Positions 34,265 through 42,726 of a stretch of 64,000 bases of DNA are shown here, piece after piece. Under the pieces are notes generated by a model. The model was not told the origin of the DNA. It saw only the letters and a list, made by a program, of their open reading frames with translations, and made no database searches. The stretch comes from an uncultured Clostridia bacterium (lineage in GTDB: Bacteria; Bacillota; Clostridia; Christensenellales; Borkfalkiaceae). The position numbers and the translations under genes were made by a program. The DNA is taken from NCBI GenBank assembly GCA_934796775.1, contig CAKVPH010000003.1:62001-126000 (forward strand), in the 5' to 3' direction. The first letter of the stretch is position 1; each line of letters begins with the position of its first letter.

Positions 34265-35039
34265 AATAAACAATCTCCTTTGCTAATTTTTTGTATTCCA
34301 AAGCGCTTCGGCTGCTTTTTTTGAAAAATACAACCGGTTCGCTGTTGTCCTGCGACCATTCGACCGCACTGTCGGTATGAATGAAATTTTCAAAAAGCGT
34401 AATGTCTTCAAGTTCTTTTAAAGTTTGCATCGTCTGTTTGAAATATTTCTTTCTTTCGTCCGCTTTAGTTACTGCAATTCCCAGAATTTTCATATCATGT
34501 TTTGCGTTATTGCAAAATTCCACCATGTTGGCTAAACCAAATAACCCCCAAGGGCTTGCTTCAACGGGAATAAGCGCGTAATCGGACGCAACAAGAACGT
34601 TTTTAACCCAGCCGTCTAAAGTAGGCGGACAATCGATTAAAACGTAATCGTATTCTTTTATTTTTTCAGAGCGGGCAAAAATATCGGATAAAACGGTATC
34701 TTTGTCCGAAACCGCCTCGGCAAACGTTTTATCGAGTGAATACGAAGAGGGAATCATATCTAATCCCTTATATTTCGTGCTTACGATACAGTTATCTAAA
34801 CTGCCGCGTGAAACAACCGCTTGAAAAAGATTTTTTCCGCTTGATGAAAAAACAGCGGATTGTTCTTCGTCGAAAAACGAAATGGTAAGATTTATTTGCA
34901 TATCGCCGTCGATAAGCAACGTTTTTTTACCGTCTATGCTCAAAGATGAACCGACGTTTGAGCAGCAAGTCGTTTTTCCGCTGCCGCCTTTATTGTTTAC
35001 GAACGCGATTATTATCGGTTTTTTCGTCGTTTTTTTCAT
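34251..35039 (-). CDS. ParA/McdA-like ATPase of the BMC operon
   Basis: 262 aa from ATG 35039 (GAGGGGG about nine bases upstream); a TTG at 35060 would add seven residues. Deviant Walker A K-G-G-S-G-K-T-T (residues 17-24, signature Lys17, P-loop Lys22), Walker A' L-I-D-G-D near residue 44 and Walker B V-L-I-D-C-P-P near residue 128 place it in the ParA/MinD family. The C-terminus is rich in Lys and Arg (K-K-S-S-R-S), fitting non-specific DNA binding. No parB or parS is seen, and the gene is embedded between the BMC GTPase (50-base overlap) and the McdB-like ORF, so cargo positioning of the microcompartment is more likely than chromosome segregation. Confidence 0.88.
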   Translation of the reverse strand: MKKTTKKPIIIAFVNNKGGSGKTTCCSNVGSSLSIDGKKTLLIDGDMQINLTISFFDEEQSAVFSSSGKNLFQAVVSRGSLDNCIVSTKYKGLDMIPSSYSLDKTFAEAVSDKDTVLSDIFARSEKIKEYDYVLIDCPPTLDGWVKNVLVASDYALIPVEASPWGLFGLANMVEFCNNAKHDMKILGIAVTKADERKKYFKQTMQTLKELEDITLFENFIHTDSAVEWSQDNSEPVVFFKKSSRSALEYKKLAKEIVYYADR

Positions 35040-35475
35040 CAGCTTTGTCCCCCTCTTCAAGGTATGCTATTATATCGGATAAGCCTTCGCCCGTTATTGC
35101 ACTGCACGGAAAAATCTTTTTGCAGCCCGCTAAGCGCAACCATCTTTCAACGCGTTCGACGTTGGCGTCAGGCTTATCTATACCGGCTATTATTCCCACA
35201 ACTTCGCGATTAACCAAACTCGTAAGCCCCGGAGAAAATATGGAGTACGGCTCGTTTGCAGAAAGCACCAGTCCGACAACGTCGGCTTCGTATGCGTAAA
35301 GCGCGAGCGCGCCGCTCGTTTGCCGTAATTCGGTATATTCGCCCGGCGTGTCTATGACGGTATCCAGATAGTTGACGTACTGCGTTTTGAAATAATGTAT
35401 TTCTTCGCCGCGGAGAGCCTGCGTAAGCGTAGTTTTTCCCGCCGCAACGCGACCTATCAGAATGATTTTTTTCAT
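34990..35475 (-). CDS. BMC-associated P-loop GTPase (EutP/PduV-like)
   Basis: 161 aa. Walker A G-R-V-A-A-G-K-T-T at residues 8-16, a G3-like D-T-P-G-E motif near residue 42, and a G5-like C-S-A near residue 123, followed by a charged, disordered C-terminal tail of about 20 residues. Family members (PduV, EutP) occur in most Pdu/Eut BMC loci; PduV binds the shell and has been linked to BMC movement. It precedes the ParA-type gene, overlapping it by 50 bases, which groups it with the positioning genes. Nothing indicates the acetate kinase activity reported for some EutP proteins. Confidence 0.87.
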   Translation of the reverse strand: MKKIILIGRVAAGKTTLTQALRGEEIHYFKTQYVNYLDTVIDTPGEYTELRQTSGALALYAYEADVVGLVLSANEPYSIFSPGLTSLVNREVVGIIAGIDKPDANVERVERWLRLAGCKKIFPCSAITGEGLSDIIAYLEEGDKADEKNDEKTDNNRVRKQ

Positions 35476-35482
35476 TTTTTAC

Positions 35483-35842
35483 TTACGTCCTTGTAAGTTC
35501 GCAACAAGCGTATCCGAGTTTATTGATAACGTATTCGCGAATTGCGGTAAACGACGATTCTACTGCCGATACCGTACCCGAAATAATGAGCGTGCCTGTG
35601 AATCTATCTACAAAACCTACGTCTGCATTAGAAGATTTTATCGCGATATCCGCAGCTATTACGGCACTTTCGGCAGGACTTATAGTTAAAACGCCGATCG
35701 CGCTTCTGGTATAATCGGATTTAGGATCAAGCCCGAGTTTGGTATACAATACCTGATCCGGATTTGCTATTATATGACAGAGCGTTACCTGTTTACCGGG
35801 TACAAGCTCCTGAACTATTCTCATTTTATCTTTTAATTCCAT
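35483..35842 (-). CDS. Permuted BMC-H shell protein (EutS/PduU-like)
   Basis: 119 aa. It begins with a strand-rich N-terminal extension (R-I-V-Q-E-L-V-P-G-K-Q-V-T-L-C-H-I-I-A-N-P) followed by the BMC helix block (A-I-G-V-L-T-I-S-P-A-E-S-A-V-I-A-A-D-I-A), the circular-permutation pattern of EutS and PduU. Such hexamers form a capped pore with a small beta barrel. It sits between the activase and the GTPase genes. Confidence 0.9.
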   Translation of the reverse strand: MELKDKMRIVQELVPGKQVTLCHIIANPDQVLYTKLGLDPKSDYTRSAIGVLTISPAESAVIAADIAIKSSNADVGFVDRFTGTLIISGTVSAVESSFTAIREYVINKLGYACCELTRT

Positions 35843-35887
35843 TTCAAAAAACTCCTGTATGCCTTTTTGAAAATTATACTTTTCGCC

Positions 35888-36667
35888 TCAGCCGCCTATA
35901 CGACATTTAAGTCCGCTTTCTTCCGCACAAGACAACAAATATTTCATTTTATCGCCGGTTGGCGGGGTTATTCCGTCAAGTTCGTAATTTCTGCCCAAAC
36001 CTGCATATTTATCCTGCCCAAGTCTGTGATAAGGCAATAAATGATGTTCTTTTACGTCAGGAAGAGTTGCCGCAAATTTTGAAATTGCGCGGATTTCTTC
36101 AGGCGTGTCGTTAAAGCCGGGAATTACCGGCGTTCTTATTATAAGATGCGTGCCGCTTTCGGCTATTTTCCTTGCGTTTTCCAAAATAAGCGCGTTATCT
36201 ACGCCCGTAAAACGCTTATGCTTTTCGCCGTCAACGTGTTTTATATCCATTAAAAACGTGTCGATATAAGGAAGCAACCGCTTAATTGTTTCAAACGGCG
36301 CAAATGCCGTGGATTCTACCGCCGTATTAAGACCGTTTGCCTTGCATGCCTGTAATAAATCAAGCGCAAATTCCGGTTGAAAAAGCATTTCGCCGCCGGA
36401 AAGAGTTACGCCGCCGCCGGAACGTCTGTAATACGGAAGATCCGAAAGAATTTCGGGCATAATTTCGTCTACCGTAACGTCGCGCCCTACAATTTTCGGC
36501 TTGCCTTTTTCTATCAAAGTTTCAACTTCTTTTGACTGCGACTCGGGATTACAGCACCATTTACAACGTAAAAAACATCCTTTTAAAAAGACTATGGTGC
36601 GTATTCCATCGCCGTCGTGAATGGAAAACCTCTGTATGTTGAATATTCTGCCTTTTCCCTGATACAT
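35888..36667 (-). CDS. Glycyl-radical enzyme activase (radical SAM)
   Basis: 259-aa radical SAM protein that installs the glycyl radical on the diol dehydratase next door. The cluster motif C-F-L-R-C-K-W-C (C-x3-C-x2-C) is near residue 31-38, followed by the GGE-type T-L-S-G-G-E motif near residue 92. Unlike many BMC activases of about 300 aa there is no extra ferredoxin-like cysteine cluster after the SAM motif, so it is a compact, PFL-activase-like form. Gap to the enzyme gene is 11 bases. Confidence 0.93.
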   Translation of the reverse strand: MYQGKGRIFNIQRFSIHDGDGIRTIVFLKGCFLRCKWCCNPESQSKEVETLIEKGKPKIVGRDVTVDEIMPEILSDLPYYRRSGGGVTLSGGEMLFQPEFALDLLQACKANGLNTAVESTAFAPFETIKRLLPYIDTFLMDIKHVDGEKHKRFTGVDNALILENARKIAESGTHLIIRTPVIPGFNDTPEEIRAISKFAATLPDVKEHHLLPYHRLGQDKYAGLGRNYELDGITPPTGDKMKYLLSCAEESGLKCRIGG

Positions 36668-36678
36668 AATGCGTAACT

Positions 36679-39216
36679 TTAATCGTTAAAACCTTGTTCG
36701 GTTCTGTTTATGATATCGTCCTGAAGAGATCTGGAAAGCGTTGTAAACAGCGCGCTGTAACCCGCTACGCGTACAACAAGCGTTTTATATTTTTCGGGAT
36801 GATTCTGTGCGTCGATAAGAGTTTGCCTTGTTACAACGTTAAACTGCATATGCATTCCCTTCTGATCGAAATACGAACGAATAAGAGCGGCAAACTTGTA
36901 AAGTCCGTCCATTCCGGCAAGAGCCGAAGGATGGAACTTCTGATTTAAAAGCGTACCGTTAGACGCAACTATCTGATCGAGCTTTGCAACCGAGTTAGCG
37001 GTAGCCGTAGGACCTTTTACGTCGCGACCTGAAACAGGACCTATACCGTCGGCAATAGGCGTGTAAGCAAGTCTGCCGTCGGGAGTCGCGCCCGTCTGCG
37101 CACCCAAAGGCACGTTTGCGGATACCGGATACAACCCTGCCTGAAACATTCCGCCACGGACGTTTTTATATTTTTCCATTTCTTTAGTGTAGGTGCTTGC
37201 AACCTTTCTTGCAAACATATCCACTTCGTATATATCGTTGCCGTATTTAGGGCAAGTATCGTCTATAAGGCGTTTGATCTCGCGATATCTTTCCTTTTTT
37301 GCTTTATTCATCGAAGCGAGCGAATTTACTTCTTCGTAAATAGCACGTACGACTTTTTCGTCTACGGGAACGCCTTTTTCGGCAAGTCCGTAAGCTATTT
37401 CGCCTGTAACTTTTTCTGCGGCATCGCCCGAAAGCCCGTAACCGAAGTTCGCTTCCAAAGCCTCTTTATACTCAGCCATAGTAACTTTTTTCTCATCGAA
37501 AACAAGTTGCTTGATTGCTAAAAGTCCGTCGGTGTTATTCGCTATACCAAAACCCTGAGGTCCTGTGAAATTATATATCGCGCCGCCTTCCTGCAAAGAT
37601 TTGCCTCTTCCTATGCAGTCCTGGACCATGCATGACTGAAACGGAAGCGGACATCTTACGCCGTGAGCCGCGTCTATAGCGTTGTTTGCGTTTACTAAAA
37701 GTTTTATAAAATAACTCTGCTGAGCCTGATACGCGTCGAAGAATTCTTCAAAAGTCTTCATCTGCGTAACGTCGCCTGTTTTGGGACCTATCTGTTCGCC
37801 TTTATCTACGCCGTTAGAGAAAACAAGCTCCATCGGGCGGCACATGTTGAAAAATGCAGCGTCGTGCCAACCGTCGGTTTTGCCGCCTTTTTGCGGTTCT
37901 ACACAACCGATTATGCAATAGTCGCGCGCGTCTTCAAGCGAAATTCCGCGCGACATCATAGACGGAATTATAATTTCGTCATTATAATACGCGGGAAGTC
38001 CCGTTCCTAAACGGGTAAGCGCGGCGGCTTTAATCATAAAGTCCTGCGGCGTGCCGTTCCATACTCTTACCGAAAGCGACGGCTGAGGCAAAGGAACGTG
38101 CATTGCGGCCTCTAAGCACATATAGGAAAGATCGTTCGTAGCGTCAAGCCCGTAAACGTTCTGCCCGCCGGCGATAAGGTTCTGGAACATTCCGTAACCC
38201 GCAAATCCGTCGGCTGAAGCGGCGTCTCTCACCTTGTTTATATCGTTTAATTTTACCCAGATGCAGTCAAGAAGTTCCTGCGCCTGTTCTATGGTTATTT
38301 TACCTGCGTCTAAGTCCTTTTTATAGAAAGGATACATATATTGATCGAAACGTCCCGGAGAAATCGAGTGTCCGCTGGATTCGACCTGCAATAAAAGCTG
38401 AATAAACCAGAAAGTCTGGCAAGCTTCGTAAAAGCTTTCTGCCGGATATTCGGGAACACGCGCGCAGTTTTTGGCTATTTGTTCAAGTTCGGCGCGACGA
38501 ACGGGATCTTTTTCTTTTTCGGCAAGTTCCTTTGCCAAAGCAGAATAACGCCTTGCATATAATATAACCGCTTCGATACTTTCTTTAACCGCGGTTAAAA
38601 AATTATGTTTCTGAACGTAATCGGGGCAATATACGGGAAGTTCTTCAAGAGCTTTTTCAACTTCTTTTAAAATGCCGCGATAGCCCATGTTCAAAACCTT
38701 TGCATAGTCTACGTTTACATGCCCTATTCCGTTATAAAAATAGTTGCCCGGCGTAAACATTGCGTGCTTTGTAAAAGCTTCATACGCCTTTACGTCCATA
38801 TCAGATTTTGCAAGATCGGAACATGTTTTGCCTTTCCAGTAAGGATAAACCCTTCTTAAATCGGCTTTTGCCTGTTCGCTTATATAAAACGGATCCGCGG
38901 CGCGCGTAGCTACCGTATCAAGCTCCGCTTCAAGCCATTCATATGAATATTCGGGGAATACCTGACAGCCGTGCGGCGCAATGGTCGCGCTGCCTACTAT
39001 CAGTTCGTTATCCCTTATGATAATGGGGATATTTTCCAGAATATGACGGAAAGCCGCGCTTCTGCGGCGAATTATCGGCAGATCTTCGGTTTCCATATAA
39101 CTTTCGGTAACCAGAACTCCGCGAGCCGATTCTATTTCCGGCATTTTTTCATATAAAGCGTTTATAAGTTTATCTATTCTTGCGCTTTTTTCTATAACGA
39201 ATTTTATATTATCCAT
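36679..39216 (-). CDS. Glycyl-radical 1,2-propanediol dehydratase (B12-independent)
   Basis: 845 aa. Active-site G-C-V-E with Cys438 and Glu440, G-I-G-H with His166, Asp near 448, and the glycyl-radical fingerprint R-V-A-G-Y with Gly819. Residue positions nearly match the characterised Roseburia inulinivorans diol dehydratase (Cys438, Glu440, His166, Gly817, from memory), which favours 1,2-propanediol over glycerol or choline; the choline lyase has a longer N-terminus and a different cysteine position. It converts propanediol to propionaldehyde inside the compartment. No clear encapsulation helix of the type on the other cargo was found; the first 35 residues are helical. Next to its activase and the PduT-like shell gene. 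Confidence 0.93.
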   Translation of the reverse strand: MDNIKFVIEKSARIDKLINALYEKMPEIESARGVLVTESYMETEDLPIIRRRSAAFRHILENIPIIIRDNELIVGSATIAPHGCQVFPEYSYEWLEAELDTVATRAADPFYISEQAKADLRRVYPYWKGKTCSDLAKSDMDVKAYEAFTKHAMFTPGNYFYNGIGHVNVDYAKVLNMGYRGILKEVEKALEELPVYCPDYVQKHNFLTAVKESIEAVILYARRYSALAKELAEKEKDPVRRAELEQIAKNCARVPEYPAESFYEACQTFWFIQLLLQVESSGHSISPGRFDQYMYPFYKKDLDAGKITIEQAQELLDCIWVKLNDINKVRDAASADGFAGYGMFQNLIAGGQNVYGLDATNDLSYMCLEAAMHVPLPQPSLSVRVWNGTPQDFMIKAAALTRLGTGLPAYYNDEIIIPSMMSRGISLEDARDYCIIGCVEPQKGGKTDGWHDAAFFNMCRPMELVFSNGVDKGEQIGPKTGDVTQMKTFEEFFDAYQAQQSYFIKLLVNANNAIDAAHGVRCPLPFQSCMVQDCIGRGKSLQEGGAIYNFTGPQGFGIANNTDGLLAIKQLVFDEKKVTMAEYKEALEANFGYGLSGDAAEKVTGEIAYGLAEKGVPVDEKVVRAIYEEVNSLASMNKAKKERYREIKRLIDDTCPKYGNDIYEVDMFARKVASTYTKEMEKYKNVRGGMFQAGLYPVSANVPLGAQTGATPDGRLAYTPIADGIGPVSGRDVKGPTATANSVAKLDQIVASNGTLLNQKFHPSALAGMDGLYKFAALIRSYFDQKGMHMQFNVVTRQTLIDAQNHPEKYKTLVVRVAGYSALFTTLSRSLQDDIINRTEQGFND

Positions 39217-39305
39217 AAAATTACTCCGTCAGGGAAAAACTCCTCTGTTCTTTTTAATGCGCGCCGATAACCTTTTTATTGCTATCCGGCATTATCGGGA
39301 ATAGG

Positions 39306-39851
39306 TTAAATCTGTTCCCAAAGCTCCTCATGCGGAGCGGCAATCACCGACGTTGCGGACAACATGCCCGAGTCTTTTGCGTAGTTTCCGCCTGCGGCAA
39401 CCGCGGCGGTTACGTCGCCTACTTCTCCGGTTATAATTACTACGCCTTTACCGCCAAGCCCGCGCGAAACGCGAAGATCGTATATCTCCACTCTTGCGGT
39501 TTTTACGGCTATATCCGCCGCCTTTATGCAGGTGGCAGCCGAAAACGTTTCGATTAAGCCGAGCGAGCCTTGCTTTGCTCCCGCACCCGTACCAAACAGT
39601 GCGGTTATTACCTGTTCGTCTATTCTTCCCATAACGGAAGAGTCTATAACGTACTCGTCGAAAAGCGCGCGGACGTGATCGACCGAAGCCGTTACGTTAG
39701 CAATGCTTCCCGTGAGAATAATTTCGTATTTTCCCGGACAGGACGGATGAGCAGTAACCATCTGAACGCCTGCGCTTTTGAGCGCGGCATCGGTTGCTTC
39801 AACGCCTTTCGGAATATTTTTAAGTTCTATAACGCCTATTGCCTTATACAT
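39306..39851 (-). CDS. pduT: BMC-T trimeric shell protein, PduT-like with Cys38
   Basis: 181 aa, two tandem BMC domains (about 3-85 and 96-178). The first domain has P-S-C-P-G-K-Y with cysteine at residue 38, the same position as Cys38 of PduT, which binds a [4Fe-4S] cluster at the trimer pore. The second begins with S-L-G-L-I-E-T. The start overlaps the stop of the PduS-like gene (TAATG), so the pair is translated together. Confidence 0.93.
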   Translation of the reverse strand: MYKAIGVIELKNIPKGVEATDAALKSAGVQMVTAHPSCPGKYEIILTGSIANVTASVDHVRALFDEYVIDSSVMGRIDEQVITALFGTGAGAKQGSLGLIETFSAATCIKAADIAVKTARVEIYDLRVSRGLGGKGVVIITGEVGDVTAAVAAGGNYAKDSGMLSATSVIAAPHEELWEQI

Positions 39852-41176
39852 TACTCTTCTACCCTGTCAATAATGATTTTTTCGCCGTCGATAAGTGTTA
39901 CTTTACCCGATATCGAAGCGTATTGCGGTAAGGAAAGTCCTTCTCCGCTTTCGGCTATTTTTTGTCCGGCATCTACCGTATCGCCTTCGTTTACTATTGC
40001 AACGGACGGTGCGCCTATATGCTGTTTAAGCCGAATTTCTACTCTGTTAAAGTCTTTTATTTCGCCTGCAAATTCAGGCTTTACATCGTACTTTGTTACC
40101 CCCAGCGCACTCATGAGCTTTGTTGTGGGGATCATTCTGTAATCGTGTTCGGGCTTTGCGTGTACTTCTGCGTCCGAACGGAATTTTAATTTATTTTTTG
40201 CAAGTATCGCCTTGTATCCGTCTATTACCGCTCTGGGAGATATTCCCTGACAGCAGGCTATGCTTTCGCAAATGCCGCAACCGCAACAGAGAGTTGCCGA
40301 TATTACAAGTTCGGGCGAGACTTCAGCCGCGGACTTTGCCGTTCTTACGAGTTTATGCGGTTCAAGAGGATAGCCAAGAAGCGCTCTCGGACACATCTCG
40401 GTACAATGCGTACACTGACAGCACGCCGTTTCGGCACGAACTATCGATTTTGAAACGTCGAGTTTTTTATATTGTATAGCGGGCGTGCTTTCGGGCAGTA
40501 CGAGCAACGATTTAGTCGTTTTCGTAACCGAAGCGCGCGCCAAATCGGTTATTTTTCCCATAGCGGGACCGCCGTCTACAAGACAGTCTTCTTCAGAAAC
40601 GGTGATACCGAGTTTTCGGAATAAGTCGCGGACGGGCGTTCCGACGGGAACGCGAACAACTGCAGGCTTTTTAACGTTACCGCTTATTGTAAGCCATTTA
40701 TAGGTTACTTTATCGCCGAACTTGATAGCTCTTGCGATATTGTAAACGGTTTCTACGTTGTAAACTATGACGCCTGCGGTTATGGGAAGCGCACCGGGCT
40801 TAACTACTTTGCCCGTTGCCTGATATATAAGACTTACCTCGTCGCCCATAGGATAGACTTCGGGTAAAGTTTTTACCGTGATTTTGTCGGCGAGCTTTTC
40901 GCCGTCGGTTAAATTAAGCTCTTTTGCTCTGTGTCGCTTTATGCACAGTACGGCACGATTTGCGTTGAGCGTTTGCACTATTTTGGTCGCGCCGTACACT
41001 ATTAAAGGAAGCTCTCGCCCTAAAATAGTGAAATCGGTATATAACAGAGGCTCACACTCGGCACCGTTTATGACGAGAGTATCGGCGCCTTCGGCAAGTT
41101 TTGCAAACGAGGGAAACCCTGCGCCGCCTGCGCCTACTATACCCGCCTCTTTCATAAGTTGTTTAAGTTCTTCCAT
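39851..41176 (-). CDS. pduS: PduS-like BMC flavo-iron-sulfur oxidoreductase (RnfC family)
   Basis: 441 aa, RnfC/PduS family. The N-terminal Rossmann-like NADH/FMN region has G-A-G-G-A-G-F-P near residue 15 and N-G-A-E-C-E-P-L near 38. Two [4Fe-4S] motifs follow: C-C-Q-C-T-H-C-T-E-M-C-P near residue 255 and L-C-C-G-C-G-I-C near 300. The C-terminal SLBB-like region begins near 375. It is expected to oxidise NADH and pass electrons, probably through the PduT-like Cys38 cluster, recycling cofactor inside the shell. It likely supports the alcohol/aldehyde dehydrogenase pair rather than a B12 reductase here, since the diol dehydratase is B12-independent. Confidence 0.92.
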   Translation of the reverse strand: MEELKQLMKEAGIVGAGGAGFPSFAKLAEGADTLVINGAECEPLLYTDFTILGRELPLIVYGATKIVQTLNANRAVLCIKRHRAKELNLTDGEKLADKITVKTLPEVYPMGDEVSLIYQATGKVVKPGALPITAGVIVYNVETVYNIARAIKFGDKVTYKWLTISGNVKKPAVVRVPVGTPVRDLFRKLGITVSEEDCLVDGGPAMGKITDLARASVTKTTKSLLVLPESTPAIQYKKLDVSKSIVRAETACCQCTHCTEMCPRALLGYPLEPHKLVRTAKSAAEVSPELVISATLCCGCGICESIACCQGISPRAVIDGYKAILAKNKLKFRSDAEVHAKPEHDYRMIPTTKLMSALGVTKYDVKPEFAGEIKDFNRVEIRLKQHIGAPSVAIVNEGDTVDAGQKIAESGEGLSLPQYASISGKVTLIDGEKIIIDRVEE

Positions 41177-41284
41177 AAATGCTCCCGAAAAATGATAAGC
41201 CGAACTTTTTTGCTTGTTTATCTCTTCTTTTTTTATTCTGTAAGCTTTTTTAAGCCTGCAAAGTCAATCCCTTGTAAAATAGGA

Positions 41285-41545
41285 TTAAGCCTGTTTTTCG
41301 TCCACTATACCGACTATAACGGCATCGGTAGGAACGTTCGTATTATGTAACGCGAGTCTTGCGGAACTTCCGGTTGTGATTAAAACCGTTTCGCCTATGC
41401 CTGCGCCGACACTGTCAACAGCGACGATAAATCTGCCTGTCAGTTTGCCGTTATCCATAATTTCGACTTCCATGAATTTTGCGCCGACGAGCGACTCCTG
41501 CTTTCTTGTGGAAACGATATTTCCTCTGATAATTCCTCTAAGCAT
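41285..41545 (-). CDS. BMC pentameric vertex protein (EutN/CcmL family)
   Basis: 86 aa, single EutN_CcmL domain: I-I-R-G-N-I-V-S-T-R-K start, V-D-S-V-G-A-G-I-G-E-T-V-L-I-T-T-G-S-S-A-R core. Five copies cap the twelve shell vertices. It is the only pentamer gene in the locus and lies three bases after pduL. Confidence 0.94.
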   Translation of the reverse strand: MLRGIIRGNIVSTRKQESLVGAKFMEVEIMDNGKLTGRFIVAVDSVGAGIGETVLITTGSSARLALHNTNVPTDAVIVGIVDEKQA

Positions 41546-41548
41546 CTG

Positions 41549-42193
41549 TTACTCCTTTACGATTCTTACCTTTGAACCGTTGCCTATACCCGCGGCGTTA
41601 GCGTCGTCCGTATCGACGTGCATTTCAAGATTGAAATCGGGACTTACGCGAATCTGAACGTCATACCAACGCGTGCGACGTTTGCCCACTACGTCAACCG
41701 TAACTTTATCGCCGTCTTTTACGTTGAATCTCGCTGCGTCTTTAGGCGACATATGTATGTGTCTGTTTGCTACTATACAGCCTTCGTCAAGCTCTACTAC
41801 GCCCTTAGGTCCTATGATTCTTATACCCGCAGAGCCTTTTATGTTGCCCGATTCTCTTACGGGCGGCTTGACTTTAAGCAAATATGAGTCGGTAGCGGAA
41901 ATTTCAACCTGCGTTTTACTTCTGAGCGGTCCTAAAACTCTTACGTTTTCGATAGGTCTTAAAGACGGTCCGATAAGCGTCAGCAATTCCTTGCAAGCAT
42001 ACTGCCCCGGTTGAGATAAATCTTTTAAAGGCGTAAGCTCGTATCCTTCACCGTAAAGCGTTTCGAGATCTTCTTTGGTAAGGTGTATGTGACGGTTGGA
42101 TATGCCTACGGGTATCAAATCGTCGGCTCCGTTTTCAATCTCGTCTATAACTCTTTTTACTAATTCGGCAATTTGTTCTCTTGAAATTTCCAT
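41549..42193 (-). CDS. pduL: Phosphate propanoyltransferase PduL with N-terminal encapsulation helix
   Basis: 214 aa. Residues 2-20 form an amphipathic helix typical of BMC encapsulation peptides. Two PTAC domains follow: V-G-I-S-N-R-H-I-H-L near residue 30 and I-V-A-N-R-H-I-H-M-S near 140; the paired His residues bind the two Zn ions. The enzyme makes propionyl-phosphate and free CoA from propionyl-CoA, recycling CoA inside the compartment. A propionate/acetate kinase is not in this locus. Starts behind the 42267-42340 hairpin. Confidence 0.95.
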   Translation of the reverse strand: MEISREQIAELVKRVIDEIENGADDLIPVGISNRHIHLTKEDLETLYGEGYELTPLKDLSQPGQYACKELLTLIGPSLRPIENVRVLGPLRSKTQVEISATDSYLLKVKPPVRESGNIKGSAGIRIIGPKGVVELDEGCIVANRHIHMSPKDAARFNVKDGDKVTVDVVGKRRTRWYDVQIRVSPDFNLEMHVDTDDANAAGIGNGSKVRIVKE

Positions 42194-42266
42194 AAGATTA
42201 CCTTTATTTTAATTTTTATATTTAATAATTTCGGCTTTTATTTGCCGCTTTTACCCGATTTTTTGA

Positions 42267-42340
42267 TACAGAAAGCCTTCCGTAGCAAAGATTGCAAATA
42301 AATTTAAACTCTCTTCGCTACGGATATTCGATTTTCTGTA
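42267..42340 (-). other. Two-part intergenic stem-loop between bmcH and pduL
   Basis: TACAGAAA (42267-42274) pairs with TTTCTGTA (42333-42340), and inside it TCCGTAGC (42279-42286) pairs with GCTACGGA (42317-42324). No terminator U run follows the outer stem. This could be an mRNA processing site or partial terminator that sets more shell protein (upstream) than enzymes (downstream). Confidence 0.55.
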
Positions 42341-42361
42341 CGCATTTTCTTCCTTAAAAAA

Positions 42362-42634
42362 TTACTTAATTTTAGGAAGAAGCTTTTCAACGTCTGCGTG
42401 GGGACGCGGGATAACGTGAGTAGCAATAACTTCGCCGAGAGCGGTAGCTGCTGCGCTGCCTGCTTCAACTGCGGCTTTAACTGCGCCTACGTCGCCGCGA
42501 ACCATTACGCTTACGAGTCCGCTACCGATCTTTTCGCTACCGATTAAAATAACGTTAGCTGCTTTGACCATTGCGTCTGCGGCTTCGATTGCTGCAACCA
42601 AGCCTCTCGTTTCAACCATGCCTAATGCTTCCAT
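42362..42634 (-). CDS. BMC-H hexameric shell protein, copy 2 (PduA/PduJ-like)
   Basis: 90 aa, single BMC domain, normal length. Starts A-L-G-M-V-E-T-R-G, pore loop K-I-G-S-G-L (GSG-type pore), C-terminal H-V-I-P-R-P-H. It differs from the copy at 43021-43296 only by a missing second residue and three substitutions, so it is a recent duplicate or is kept alike by gene conversion. A G-A-G-G-A-type RBS precedes the ATG. Confidence 0.95.
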   Translation of the reverse strand: MEALGMVETRGLVAAIEAADAMVKAANVILIGSEKIGSGLVSVMVRGDVGAVKAAVEAGSAAATALGEVIATHVIPRPHADVEKLLPKIK

Positions 42635-42726
42635 GATAAAATCCTCCTGGATTATTTTTACTTGAATTAAATTGTTAAAAAGTCGTTTTTAATTGTAGTA
42701 CTGTATACGCTTTGCCCTGCAAAAAC

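Noticed and set aside
36679..39216. Choline trimethylamine-lyase (CutC) or pyruvate formate-lyase
   Set aside because: His166/Cys438/Glu440 and the rhamnose operon context fit diol dehydratase; CutC has a longer N-terminus and different residue positions, and pyruvate formate-lyase uses two adjacent cysteines rather than C-x-E.
40120..40479. Plus-strand frame opposite the PduS-like gene, rich in Arg and Cys
   Set aside because: Antisense shadow of the cysteine-cluster region; no start signals.
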